The position numbers and the translations under genes were made by a program. 64,000 nt of DNA from assembly GCA_964611895.1 (NCBI GenBank), contig CAZTDN010000013.1:1-64000 (forward strand). The letters run 5' to 3'. A model generated the notes under the pieces. That model saw only the letters and a program-made list of their open reading frames with translations. It had not been told where the DNA came from and did no database searches. This document shows positions 33,654-41,726 of the stretch, in pieces. How positions within the stretch are numbered: the stretch's first letter is position 1; each line of letters begins with the position of its first letter. The stretch comes from JAIEOG01 sp964611895 (GTDB lineage: Bacteria > Bdellovibrionota > FAC87 > UBA2466).

Positions 33654-34298
33654 ATGCAAGCGACCGAACTCTGGCTCTCCTTAGACCTTTCCAATTCTAT
33701 CGGTTCTGTTGCACTGACTCGCTGGCAGTCAAATCGGGCCACTTGCCTGAGCGAAGTCTCGCTCGATCAAGCCGGCAAGCACTCGGAATCGCTACTACCC
33801 ACCATCGACGCCGTGTTGAAAAAAGCAGAAGTCTCCTTCTCCGAAGTCGATCGCTATATCACTACGAATGGGCCCGGGTCTTTTACAGGCCTTCGAATTG
33901 CCTTTGCGGCTCTAAAAGCCTTTGCTCTCGCAAGTGGAAAACCGGTTGAGCTGGTCAATGGCCATGAGTCTCGAGCACTTCACTTCGCTCTCAACACGCA
34001 AACGCCTCCAAAAAACTGGAACGTCTCCACTCAGCTCACCCGGGACGTTTTTTTGGTGACTTCGTTTGCCCTGCTCAAGAACGGTGGGGTTGAAACCCTA
34101 CACGAAGCGACGGCCTCAGATTTACCGGTTGATAAGACGTTATTAACAGATCGAGTCGGTGAATCCGGAACAGTCTACCCGTTGACCGCAAAAATGTTGG
34201 CTGAGACGCTCTTAAACGCCAAGAGTCGGCAAACGCTCACAGAACATTACGATATTGCCGCCAGCGGCCCCTGTTATTTTGGCAGCAAGTTCGACTGA
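33654..34298 (+). CDS. tsaB: tRNA threonylcarbamoyladenosine protein TsaB
   Basis: TsaB is the scaffold and activator of TsaD in the t6A modification of tRNAs that read ANN codons. The 214-residue product has the ASKHA-fold start WLSLDLSNSIGSVAL, the KHSESLLPTIDAVLKKA segment and TTNGPGSFTGLRIAFAALKAFA, the family signature near residues 70-90. The C-terminal half is less conserved, as usual for TsaB. The Shine-Dalgarno region is weak (AAGAAG). The structured unit upstream ends in a terminator 17 bases before the ATG, so tsaB may be controlled by readthrough. It converges with the GldG-like gene with three bases between. Confidence 0.92.
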   Translation: MQATELWLSLDLSNSIGSVALTRWQSNRATCLSEVSLDQAGKHSESLLPTIDAVLKKAEVSFSEVDRYITTNGPGSFTGLRIAFAALKAFALASGKPVELVNGHESRALHFALNTQTPPKNWNVSTQLTRDVFLVTSFALLKNGGVETLHEATASDLPVDKTLLTDRVGESGTVYPLTAKMLAETLLNAKSRQTLTEHYDIAASGPCYFGSKFD

Positions 34299-34301
34299 CG
34301 C

Positions 34302-35858
34302 CTATTTTCTGCGCCGATTCAGCCAAACCGCGATCCCGCAAAAAAGCATGGCAAAGGGTAAGAGCACGGTGCATGCAAAGAAAATGTACCGCATTCTCTG
34401 CTCTGTAATGTCAAAATGGCTCTCATCTGTTGCTTTGGGACGGATCGAAATCAGATCTTCTTCGTGCGCCAACCAGCTCAACATATTTTGCAAGAGGTCC
34501 GAGTTATATCCAAAGTTGCGAATACTATTTGAGCCGAAGTTAGCATCTCCCACCACCACCATTCGGTAATCTTTCTTATCCGCCTTGCCTTCCACCGACA
34601 CAGCCAGCGAAAGGGGCCCCTTTCGGTCGGTCTTATCGTTTACATTAAGCCGGTTTGCTACCAAGGATGACTCCCGACTCATGGGGCTCGTCCTCAACAG
34701 GCTTTTTACTTGAATCCCCTCGGGGAGCTTCGCCGCCACTTCCACCGGAGTCGCAACAGCAAAAATACTTGGTCGCGTTCCCCCCGGCTGAGAAGCGTCC
34801 TTGGTAATTTCACTCGACGAATCGTAGTCTGCGATGAGGGGAATAATCGGACTGCCTTGAACGCGTCGGCGGGGATCATTTTCCGCGACCGCTTTGCCGC
34901 TAGTCCAAGCAACTCCGTACTTCGCCAACCAGGGCTGCAGACCTTTGCTGGAATCTGGCTCTAACATCCAGAGAACTTTGCCCCCTCCACGAACGTACGC
35001 ATCGAGCTGTGTTGTTTCGTGCGTCATGAAGTCTTTACGAGGACCTGCGATTACTAAAATCTCTGCATCCGCCGGAATTTTGTCCTTCTCAAGAAGATTG
35101 AGCTCCTCTACTACATAGCGTCCCACTCCGAGCATGTCGCGTGTTTCAGAAAATCCTTCCGGGGAGGGATCGTTTATCAACCGTTCCCCATGCCCATTGA
35201 CGAAGTAGAGTTTTTTCTTTTCCCCTTTTTCGACCTGAACGATCGCGTTAGTTATCTTTTCTTCAATCTTGGGATCTTGGACCCCACCTGCAAGATTCTC
35301 GATCTTGGCAGATCGTGTTTTGCTCTCAACAACAATGGTTCCGTACCCCTTAACTCCAAACCGCGAGATGGCCACGGGATCGCGATCCGCATCTACAAAA
35401 TCTTGAATGACGTGCTTAGAGTGGTACGCATACTTATCTAACAGCGCGGCATAAGCTGATTTTTCCGCCGGCTGAACTATCAAGTGAAACTGAATGTCCT
35501 GAGTCAGCCCCTTCAACACTTTGACCGTTTGTTCCGAAAGCGTGTTGACCTGGTTTTTGGAAACGTCCCACTTCAGGTCGTGCTTAGAGGCGATCAGGTT
35601 GATCACGACCACAATCGCCAAAACCAAAATGGACATGAAAATAGAATTCAATCCATACCGAACAGTTCTCTTAGCGAGTGCTCCCCCGATTCGAACACGG
35701 CTGAGCCACAATTCAGCAACAAATAATGCCGCAGCTAAACACAGGTTTACTTGCCAAAGTCGGGGATAAATGGGCCAGAGGACCGCGCAGCTCAATGCAG
35801 CAAAAAGAAAAACCCCGGAAAAAACCCGCAAAAAACCTGAAATTCCCGTCTTTGCCAT
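34302..35858 (-). CDS. GldG-like ABC transporter auxiliary protein
   Basis: 518 residues. Two N-terminal hydrophobic helices (about 10-30 and 35-50) and a third near 70-88 precede a large extracytoplasmic domain, and one helix near 485-510 is followed by a basic tail (WLNRRRK). The soluble part has the ABC-type GldG/DUF4350 layout, with LYFVNGHGE, VEELNLLEKDKIPADAEILVIAGPR, VRGGGKVLWMLEPDS and VVVGDANFGSN typical of such proteins. In Bacteroidetes GldG is needed for gliding, but homologues are widespread in non-gliding bacteria and the exported substrate is unknown. GGAG lies six bases before the ATG. It follows the permease by one base. Confidence 0.85.
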   Translation of the reverse strand: MAKTGISGFLRVFSGVFLFAALSCAVLWPIYPRLWQVNLCLAAALFVAELWLSRVRIGGALAKRTVRYGLNSIFMSILVLAIVVVINLIASKHDLKWDVSKNQVNTLSEQTVKVLKGLTQDIQFHLIVQPAEKSAYAALLDKYAYHSKHVIQDFVDADRDPVAISRFGVKGYGTIVVESKTRSAKIENLAGGVQDPKIEEKITNAIVQVEKGEKKKLYFVNGHGERLINDPSPEGFSETRDMLGVGRYVVEELNLLEKDKIPADAEILVIAGPRKDFMTHETTQLDAYVRGGGKVLWMLEPDSSKGLQPWLAKYGVAWTSGKAVAENDPRRRVQGSPIIPLIADYDSSSEITKDASQPGGTRPSIFAVATPVEVAAKLPEGIQVKSLLRTSPMSRESSLVANRLNVNDKTDRKGPLSLAVSVEGKADKKDYRMVVVGDANFGSNSIRNFGYNSDLLQNMLSWLAHEEDLISIRPKATDESHFDITEQRMRYIFFACTVLLPFAMLFCGIAVWLNRRRK

Positions 35859-35859
35859 A

Positions 35860-36618
35860 CTATCTCCAGCGGTTGCTTTCCACGACCCGGTGGGTGAGGA
35901 AGAGCATAAAAATAATAAAGGATAAAAAATAAACGACGTCCTTCAATTGCAGCAATCCATCGCCAAAACTATTGAAATGACTCATGGGCGAAAGGAAAAC
36001 TAGCAGCGGCCCCAGCTCGATCGGGCCCCACTCCACGCGAATACCCTGTCCAATGGGCAGAAAAACGAAGAGCAGCAGGAGTCCAATATAAGTCCAGACT
36101 CCCGCAATGGCCTGTGACGAACACAGAGCAGAAATGAGTGCACCGAAAGACAAGAAAGTACCTAGAGTCAGGATCATGCCCAAGTAGGCAGAGGCCAAAA
36201 CCCGCAAGTCTGGATTGCCCCAAGCGATGATAAAACCAATATACACAAAAGTGAAAAGGACCATCGTAAGAGAGATGGCCATCGCGCCAAAAAACTTGCC
36301 CAAGACAAGGTGCACTGTCCGCAGAGGCGCCGTCAGGAGAAGCTCTAACGTGCTTTGATTCTTTTCTTCAGCAAAAAGCCGCATCGTGAGAAGCGGGAGG
36401 AAGAAGAGAAAGACAAAAATCATGTTTTGCAACAGCGCTGCCGTAATTTGATCCAAGGAAATAGGCTGCCTACTCACCGAGCGCTGCTGAAACACGTTCA
36501 CGAAATACGCAAAGAATAGCCCCATGATGCCCAAAAAAAGACCAATCAGACTGTAGGCTAAAGGGGAGTTAAAGTAAGAACGAAACTCCTTTTTCAGAAT
36601 CGCTAAAGTGCCGCGCAT
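35860..36618 (-). CDS. ABC-2 type permease, GldF-like
   Basis: A 252-residue membrane protein with about six helices, beginning MRGTLAILKKEFRSYFNSPLAYSLIGLFL, the typical start of ABC-2 permeases with a cytoplasmic helix ahead of the first membrane segment. MRLFAEEKNQSTLELLLTAPLRTVHLVLGKF between helices two and three is the coupling region that meets the ATPase. It is the transmembrane part of the exporter encoded with the adjacent ATPase and GldG-like protein. Its ATG directly abuts the stop of the ATPase gene, so translation is likely coupled. Confidence 0.9.
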   Translation of the reverse strand: MRGTLAILKKEFRSYFNSPLAYSLIGLFLGIMGLFFAYFVNVFQQRSVSRQPISLDQITAALLQNMIFVFLFFLPLLTMRLFAEEKNQSTLELLLTAPLRTVHLVLGKFFGAMAISLTMVLFTFVYIGFIIAWGNPDLRVLASAYLGMILTLGTFLSFGALISALCSSQAIAGVWTYIGLLLLFVFLPIGQGIRVEWGPIELGPLLVFLSPMSHFNSFGDGLLQLKDVVYFLSFIIFMLFLTHRVVESNRWR

Positions 36619-37548
36619 TTATGCCACCTTCCCACCGATTAGGCCCAAGTAATACTCTTCAAGAGCGTGTTGCACTGGGGACATGCGAATCAAGCCTGCA
36701 TTCTCCGCTACGACTGCTTTTGCAATAGATGCCAACACATCTGGGCCGCCATCCGATTCGACAACCAATCGTCCAGCGACACCTTCAGATCGTTGGACTT
36801 GCTTTACTCCATTCAACCGCTGAAGCGCTCCGACAAGACCTTCATTCAAGTGCTGAACCACCAATTCGGTTTTAATGGCAGTCCCCGCATTTCCCACTTC
36901 ATTCAAAGCTTCTTTGGCTACGATCCTGCCCTTATCAATGATCAAAATCCGATCACACGAAGCCGCAACCTCGGAAAGAATGTGGGTACTGTAAATTACT
37001 GTATGATCCGAACGTAGGGAGCGGATGAGCCCCCGGGCTTCGCTCACTTGCTTTGGGTCAAGGCCAACAGTGGGTTCGTCCAGAATGAGAACTGCTGGGT
37101 CGTGCAGGATCGCCTGCGCAATCCCTACCCTTTGTCGATACCCCTTGGAAAGATTCCCTATCAGGCGGCCGCGAACATCTCCCAAATTGCATTTTTGCAA
37201 CGCATTATCGATCTTCCGCGCCCGTTCCTTGTGGGGGATTCCTCGTAGTTCCGCAATGAACGCTAGGTATTCGCCGACGAGCAGCTCTTTGTAAACCGGG
37301 GGAGTCTCGGGAAGGTAGCCAATCCGGCTTTTTACTTCGAGGGGGTTTTCGAAGACGTCAAAACCGGCCACAGAGGCCGTCCCGCTTGTGGCGGGCATGA
37401 AGCAAGTTAAGATCTTCATGGTGGTGGTTTTCCCGGCGCCGTTTTGCCCTAGAAAACCGAGAATCTCACCTTTGTTCACAGTGAAAGTAATGTCGTTTAC
37501 GGCAACGCGGTCCCCGTAAACCTTGGTCAGGTTCTTGACCTCAATCAT
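36619..37548 (-). CDS. ABC transporter ATP-binding protein, GldA-like
   Basis: A 309-residue ATPase with Walker A GQNGAGKTTTM near residue 40, the signature NLSKGYRQRVGIAQAI (here LSKGY instead of LSGGQ, common in this subfamily), Walker B AVLILDEPTVGLDP and the switch His in YSTHILSE. The last 85 residues form an added domain as in GldA and NatA-type ATPases. The start at 37548 (MIEVKNLTKVYGD) is preceded by GAGGTGAG. With the permease and GldG-like genes it forms a three-gene exporter. The substrate is unknown. Confidence 0.93.
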   Translation of the reverse strand: MIEVKNLTKVYGDRVAVNDITFTVNKGEILGFLGQNGAGKTTTMKILTCFMPATSGTASVAGFDVFENPLEVKSRIGYLPETPPVYKELLVGEYLAFIAELRGIPHKERARKIDNALQKCNLGDVRGRLIGNLSKGYRQRVGIAQAILHDPAVLILDEPTVGLDPKQVSEARGLIRSLRSDHTVIYSTHILSEVAASCDRILIIDKGRIVAKEALNEVGNAGTAIKTELVVQHLNEGLVGALQRLNGVKQVQRSEGVAGRLVVESDGGPDVLASIAKAVVAENAGLIRMSPVQHALEEYYLGLIGGKVA

Positions 37549-37627
37549 CTGCTCACCTCGTGTTTGCGTCGAATAATAGAAACCAGGCTTCAATCTTGTC
37601 AAGAACGGTTGGGAACTGAAAACCGTC

Positions 37628-38596
37628 TTAAAACCGGGTCTGAGCGAAGAATGCGGTGGGATTTACAGGTTGGCCATGTTTGCGAATTTCGTAATGTACA
37701 TGGGGACCAGTTGAGCGCCCGGTGTTACCGACTTCGGCTATTTTCTCGCCGCGCTTCACGCGGGAGCCGGGCGTTACGAAAAGTTTCGAGCTATGCCCAA
37801 AAAGAGTGTGGATTCCATAACCGTGATCGATCACGACTACTTTGCCATACCCAGAGCGATTGCCCGAAAACAAGACCACCCCGTCTGCAGGAGCTCTAAT
37901 GGGGGTTCCTGGGTCAGCCACAATGTCGACGCCCGCATGAAGTCGATAAGACCCATCATAAGGGTGTCGACGGTAACCAAAGCTCGAGGAGATCCAGCCG
38001 TTGATCGGCAAGAGCGAGGGTGTAGCCGCCATCACGGCCGTCTGGGCAAGAAAATAGACCTGCAATTGAGAGAGATTTGTCTCGGCGATGACGCCTGCGC
38101 TCTGCAGTTCATCCACGCGCTCAGGTAAAGGGGTCGCGGAGTTGCGAAAACTTGCAGGCTCTCGCTCGGGCGGCACAACCATTTTGGAACTCCGCTTGGG
38201 TTTGGGCTTTTCGAGATCCTCGTCCTCATAGGACTTAAGCTCCACTGCCCCCCGCCCCCCCTGACCGGTCAATATCTGGAGCTTTTTGGCATAATTTCTA
38301 ACTCTCTCAATGGTCGCTTCCATCGAATCGACTTTATTGCGAATGAGTTGAAGATCTTGGCGTAAGCGGAAATTTTCGCCCTTCAGCCGTTTGTTTTCCG
38401 CGAGTTGGCCAAGCACATGGATATAATCCACCCCAATGAGCAAAATAAAAACTGCTCCTAGCGAAAATAAAACAACCCCGAGTTTTAGAGCAAAAAAAGG
38501 CAAAATTAGCTTGTGAACTCGGCGGGTTCGCTCGGGAATAACCATCAGCGTGACAAAGCGCTCTCGCCACCAACGTTTTGTAGAGTTCATGAGCAT
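37628..38596 (-). CDS. M23 (LytM-type) peptidase with coiled coil
   Basis: 322 residues. After a basic N-terminus there is one membrane helix (about 30-55), a coiled coil (about 60-115, NKRLKGENFRLRQDLQLI), a Lys/Pro-rich linker, and an M23 peptidase domain. Catalytic zinc ligands are in RLHAGVDIVADPG (HxxxD) and GPHVHYEIR (HxH), so it may cut peptidoglycan cross-links. This layout is typical of envelope-remodelling enzymes and of bactofilin-linked LytM proteins. It lies in the middle of the nadK-to-ABC run, 79 bp before the ATPase gene. Confidence 0.92.
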   Translation of the reverse strand: MLMNSTKRWWRERFVTLMVIPERTRRVHKLILPFFALKLGVVLFSLGAVFILLIGVDYIHVLGQLAENKRLKGENFRLRQDLQLIRNKVDSMEATIERVRNYAKKLQILTGQGGRGAVELKSYEDEDLEKPKPKRSSKMVVPPEREPASFRNSATPLPERVDELQSAGVIAETNLSQLQVYFLAQTAVMAATPSLLPINGWISSSFGYRRHPYDGSYRLHAGVDIVADPGTPIRAPADGVVLFSGNRSGYGKVVVIDHGYGIHTLFGHSSKLFVTPGSRVKRGEKIAEVGNTGRSTGPHVHYEIRKHGQPVNPTAFFAQTRF

Positions 38597-38633
38597 AACA
38601 AGCCCGCCATTGAATCACCGCGTCCCGCTAGCG

Positions 38634-39347
38634 TCAATTAACCTCAATCACCAGGGCGGTGATATTGTCATCTCCGCCGCGGGCATTTGCGAGGCCAATC
38701 AAACTTTTCAACCCCATTTCGGGACCATACTTACTGAGCAGCTCTTGGATTTCTGAAATCGTGACCATTCCCGAAAGGCCATCCGTGCAAAGTAAAAAGA
38801 CATCCCCTGGGGCTGTTTGACGTCGATAAATATCTACTTGGACTTTTTCTTCGTACCCAACAGATCGGGTAATGACATTTCTAAACTGGTAGGTTGCTTC
38901 CTGTCCCGCAGCCAAACGACCAGCCCGAATTTCTTCATTCACGAGGGAATGGTCTTCAGTTATCTGCCAAATGCCGCCGGAGTTAAGCAAATAAACTCGA
39001 CTGTCCCCAACCTGCCCTACATACGCCACACCGTCCTGTATCAACACGGCCACAACTGTGGTGCCCATCCCCGTCAATTCGGCATTTCGCTTGCTTTGAT
39101 CAAATATTTCTTTGCAACATAGGTTGATCGCTTTATCGACCTTTTCGCGCGCCGGCATCGTGGGGTTTTCTTGGCAATACCGCTGCATCACTTCCACGGC
39201 GAGACGACTAGCCACCTCGCCCCCCCGGTGCCCTCCCATTCCGTCAGCGACCACATACAGCTGCAAGACATCATCCTTCAGAAAGGCATCTTGGTTTATC
39301 TTGCGCTTAAGGCCGATATCTGTCGCCGCAAAACCTGCTACTTTCAT
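38634..39347 (-). CDS. PP2C-family serine/threonine phosphatase (second)
   Basis: 237 residues with all PP2C metal motifs: GLKRKINQDAFL, VVADGMGGHRGGE, GMGTTVVAVLI, VGQVGDSRVYLL, LLCTDGLSGMV and GGDDNITALVIEV. It resembles Stp/PrpC phosphatases that oppose PknB-like kinases. AAGGGTGG lies before the ATG. It is 38 bp upstream of the M23 peptidase gene and 15 bp after the pmbA-like gene, so it is in the same transcript. It is distinct from the other PP2C at 32683-33357, and no kinase is visible in the window. Confidence 0.93.
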   Translation of the reverse strand: MKVAGFAATDIGLKRKINQDAFLKDDVLQLYVVADGMGGHRGGEVASRLAVEVMQRYCQENPTMPAREKVDKAINLCCKEIFDQSKRNAELTGMGTTVVAVLIQDGVAYVGQVGDSRVYLLNSGGIWQITEDHSLVNEEIRAGRLAAGQEATYQFRNVITRSVGYEEKVQVDIYRRQTAPGDVFLLCTDGLSGMVTISEIQELLSKYGPEMGLKSLIGLANARGGDDNITALVIEVN

Positions 39348-39362
39348 GCAGCCACCCTTTCG

Positions 39363-40664
39363 CTAGCCCAGCAAAACATCCGCAATTAAGATAGTAGGAG
39401 CACCCACGCCCGATTCGAAACTCAAATCATTTGCGGCGGCAACTGCGCCCGACCAGAAAGAGCCAATGTCCAAATTCCATTCGATCCCCACCAGGGACTC
39501 CTGCAACTCACCCAATGCCGTCCGCCACCCTAACCCTTGCACACGATATCTTCCTAATTCGTTTATCGGCTCGATCTGAGTGATTTCATCGACAAGGATT
39601 CCGGCGCCTACACTGTTTAACAGTTCCTGCCTGGATAAGGTTCCGGGTTCGAAAAATAGATTCCCGCTGGATATGGATGCATGCATTTGCCCCTGCTGGC
39701 GGCGCAAATTGCCCGTACTCAACCGGTTTTCCCGAGTGGCGGATTGAACGTCAAACAACCAACTCTTCACAATCCCTTTATCAACCAATACGGTCCGCTG
39801 AGTAGGAACGCCCTCGAGATCGAACGGTTGTGTTGCCGCAGCATCGCCTCGGCTGGAGTCATCTACGAGCGTTAGCGCTTCACCAAAAACTTGCGCTCCC
39901 AGACAAGTGGCTAACGGGCTTCGGCCTCGCTGGATTCGATCCGCGTGAAAGCATGGCCCCAGCTGATGCAACAGAACTGCGACCGCCTGCGGACTCAGTA
40001 TCAATTGGCGCCGTCCTTTGCCGCATACTCGCGCTGGCGTCGTGGCCCGAAGTTTAGCGGCAGCGGCCACCGCATGCATCCACTCCAGGCGATCTTGCAA
40101 AACATGCGACTGTTGCCTTTCTTCTTTCTTCAATACGAGCGACTCGGGCGCTCCAGCCACTATCCCCAACACTCCATGATGAGATGTCCCTGCATGCTTC
40201 AGGTCAAAGCGCTCTGTTTTTCGACGTAAGTAAGTCTCAACCAAAGCTTCTTCATAGGTCTCGTCCAAAAGTACGCAGCCCTCCGGAAGTGAGCCGTAAA
40301 GAGACGGGTAGGGAGCAAATCCCGGATCGCAAGATACCGGCGCTCCTGTCACACTCCTCCATTTTGGAAAACGAAACCACGGGTCGACAGAAGAAAGCTG
40401 AGCTGATTCAAACGCAGACTCCACTAGGTAATTCAAACCCGCTTCAGTGGGATTCAAAACGGTTGCCCGCCCTCCACGTTTGCGGTGCTGAATTCTCAAG
40501 CTCACCCACAGACGGCGTGTTTCTGTCTGCGTCTGTAGATCGCCGTTTTGGTACCGCGTCGTGAGCCCACGACTTCGCTGAATAGCAATTTCAAAGTCTT
40601 CCGCAATTACCAATTTGGGATGCTGTCGAATTTTATCGGCGATGGATTCGATAGAAGCAGCCAT
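39363..40664 (-). CDS. PmbA/TldD-family protein
   Basis: 433 residues of the TldD/PmbA metalloprotease superfamily. The region with FDLEGVPTQRTVLVDKGIVKSWLFDVQSATRENRLSTGN near residues 280-325 is the family's hallmark. There is no HExxxH site as in TldD, so this is the PmbA-type partner, which lacks the zinc site. PmbA and TldD together process peptides such as microcin precursors and CcdA; no TldD gene is in the window, so its partner would lie elsewhere. The first half is divergent. It sits 15 bp after nadK. Confidence 0.85.
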   Translation of the reverse strand: MAASIESIADKIRQHPKLVIAEDFEIAIQRSRGLTTRYQNGDLQTQTETRRLWVSLRIQHRKRGGRATVLNPTEAGLNYLVESAFESAQLSSVDPWFRFPKWRSVTGAPVSCDPGFAPYPSLYGSLPEGCVLLDETYEEALVETYLRRKTERFDLKHAGTSHHGVLGIVAGAPESLVLKKEERQQSHVLQDRLEWMHAVAAAAKLRATTPARVCGKGRRQLILSPQAVAVLLHQLGPCFHADRIQRGRSPLATCLGAQVFGEALTLVDDSSRGDAAATQPFDLEGVPTQRTVLVDKGIVKSWLFDVQSATRENRLSTGNLRRQQGQMHASISSGNLFFEPGTLSRQELLNSVGAGILVDEITQIEPINELGRYRVQGLGWRTALGELQESLVGIEWNLDIGSFWSGAVAAANDLSFESGVGAPTILIADVLLG

Positions 40665-40679
40665 TGGATTTTTATTTTA

Positions 40680-41516
40680 TCACGACATGTCGAGTTTCGA
40701 TCGGATTGTCTCAGTCCAATGCCGCTCTGGCGACCGCACCAATTTAAGAAAGGTCTGGGAAGTCCGAATCCGAATGTAATCCTTCTCATCGATTTCGTGA
40801 TTTATCTGTCCGTCCAAAACCAGGTAAGCCTTTCCCCGAAATTCCTTTGGGGTGATGCGCAATTCAATGTCTTGAGGAACTACGACGGGGCGCGCCGAAA
40901 GTGAATGCGAGCAAATGGGCACCAATACCAGACCGTTTACTGAGGGGTGGAGCAGTGGGCCTCCCGCGGAGAGCGAGTAGGCTGTCGAACCTGTGGGGGT
41001 GGCGACAATATACCCATCGGCCCGCACATAGCTCAGTAGTTGTTCACCCACAAAAACATTGAATTTCAACATGGGTGCCCGGGCATCTTTGGTGACTACT
41101 ACATCATTAAACACTTCCCCAGAGAGCCGACAGACATCCTTTCGACAGATTTCTATTTGAAGCAAGCGACGAGGTTCTTCGATGCACTTACCCTTAAGGG
41201 CTTCATCCACCGCTTCGAACATCGCGTCGGGAGTCGTTTCGGTAATAAAACCCAGCGTTCCAAGATTAATGCCTAGCAGCGGAAAAAGCGTCTTATCCTC
41301 TAGTCGGCGCGCAAGCGTCAGGAAAGTCCCGTCTCCCCCGATCACTACGCCCAGAGTCACCCCTTGTACCGCACTGCGTTCCAAGCGCCCGTCCGAATCG
41401 GTTACATCGACTGTCGCTAGCCCCTTTTTCGTCAACCAGGCAGAGAGCTTTTGGCCAGCTTCCTTGGCTTTAGGGTGTCGTTTGCAGAAAAGCAGTACCG
41501 TTTTTTTCTTGGCCAC
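40680..41516 (-). CDS. nadK: NAD kinase
   Basis: NadK phosphorylates NAD to NADP using ATP or polyphosphate. The 278-residue product has the signature GGDGTFLTLARRL near residue 66, LLGINLGTLGFIT and ADGYIVATPTGSTAYSLSAGGPLLHP, which carry the catalytic Asp and NAD-binding residues. I chose the GTG at 41516: GGAGG lies nine bases before it, whereas the TTG nine bases further up would abut the site directly. It is the first gene of the seven-gene minus-strand run, and the gene ahead on the plus strand is the secreted subtilase. Confidence 0.94.
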   Translation of the reverse strand: MAKKKTVLLFCKRHPKAKEAGQKLSAWLTKKGLATVDVTDSDGRLERSAVQGVTLGVVIGGDGTFLTLARRLEDKTLFPLLGINLGTLGFITETTPDAMFEAVDEALKGKCIEEPRRLLQIEICRKDVCRLSGEVFNDVVVTKDARAPMLKFNVFVGEQLLSYVRADGYIVATPTGSTAYSLSAGGPLLHPSVNGLVLVPICSHSLSARPVVVPQDIELRITPKEFRGKAYLVLDGQINHEIDEKDYIRIRTSQTFLKLVRSPERHWTETIRSKLDMS

Positions 41517-41695
41517 GCGTGGCAACCTCCGGTGAGATGCTCCATCATACCAGAGTGTGATCGTTTGTTACCTCTGTCTTAGCCTTTCTTCTATTTCTTG
41601 ATTGATCTTTTTTGTAGGAAGAATAGCCTTACCGGTAGCACATCTTTACAGCACCAAGCTGGGCTTAAGTTAAATTCTATTGTTAAAAACATACC

Positions 41696-41711
41696 GGGCG
41701 AGCGATCGCCC
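41696..41711 (+). promoter_or_regulatory. hairpin next to the subtilase ribosome site
   Basis: GGGCGA (41696-41701) and TCGCCC (41706-41711) form a perfect 6-bp stem around the tetraloop GCGA, four bases before the GGGGAG ribosome site of the subtilase. It could modulate translation or stabilise the mRNA; no regulator is implied by sequence. Confidence 0.4.
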
Positions 41712-41726
41712 TCTTGGGGAGACATT

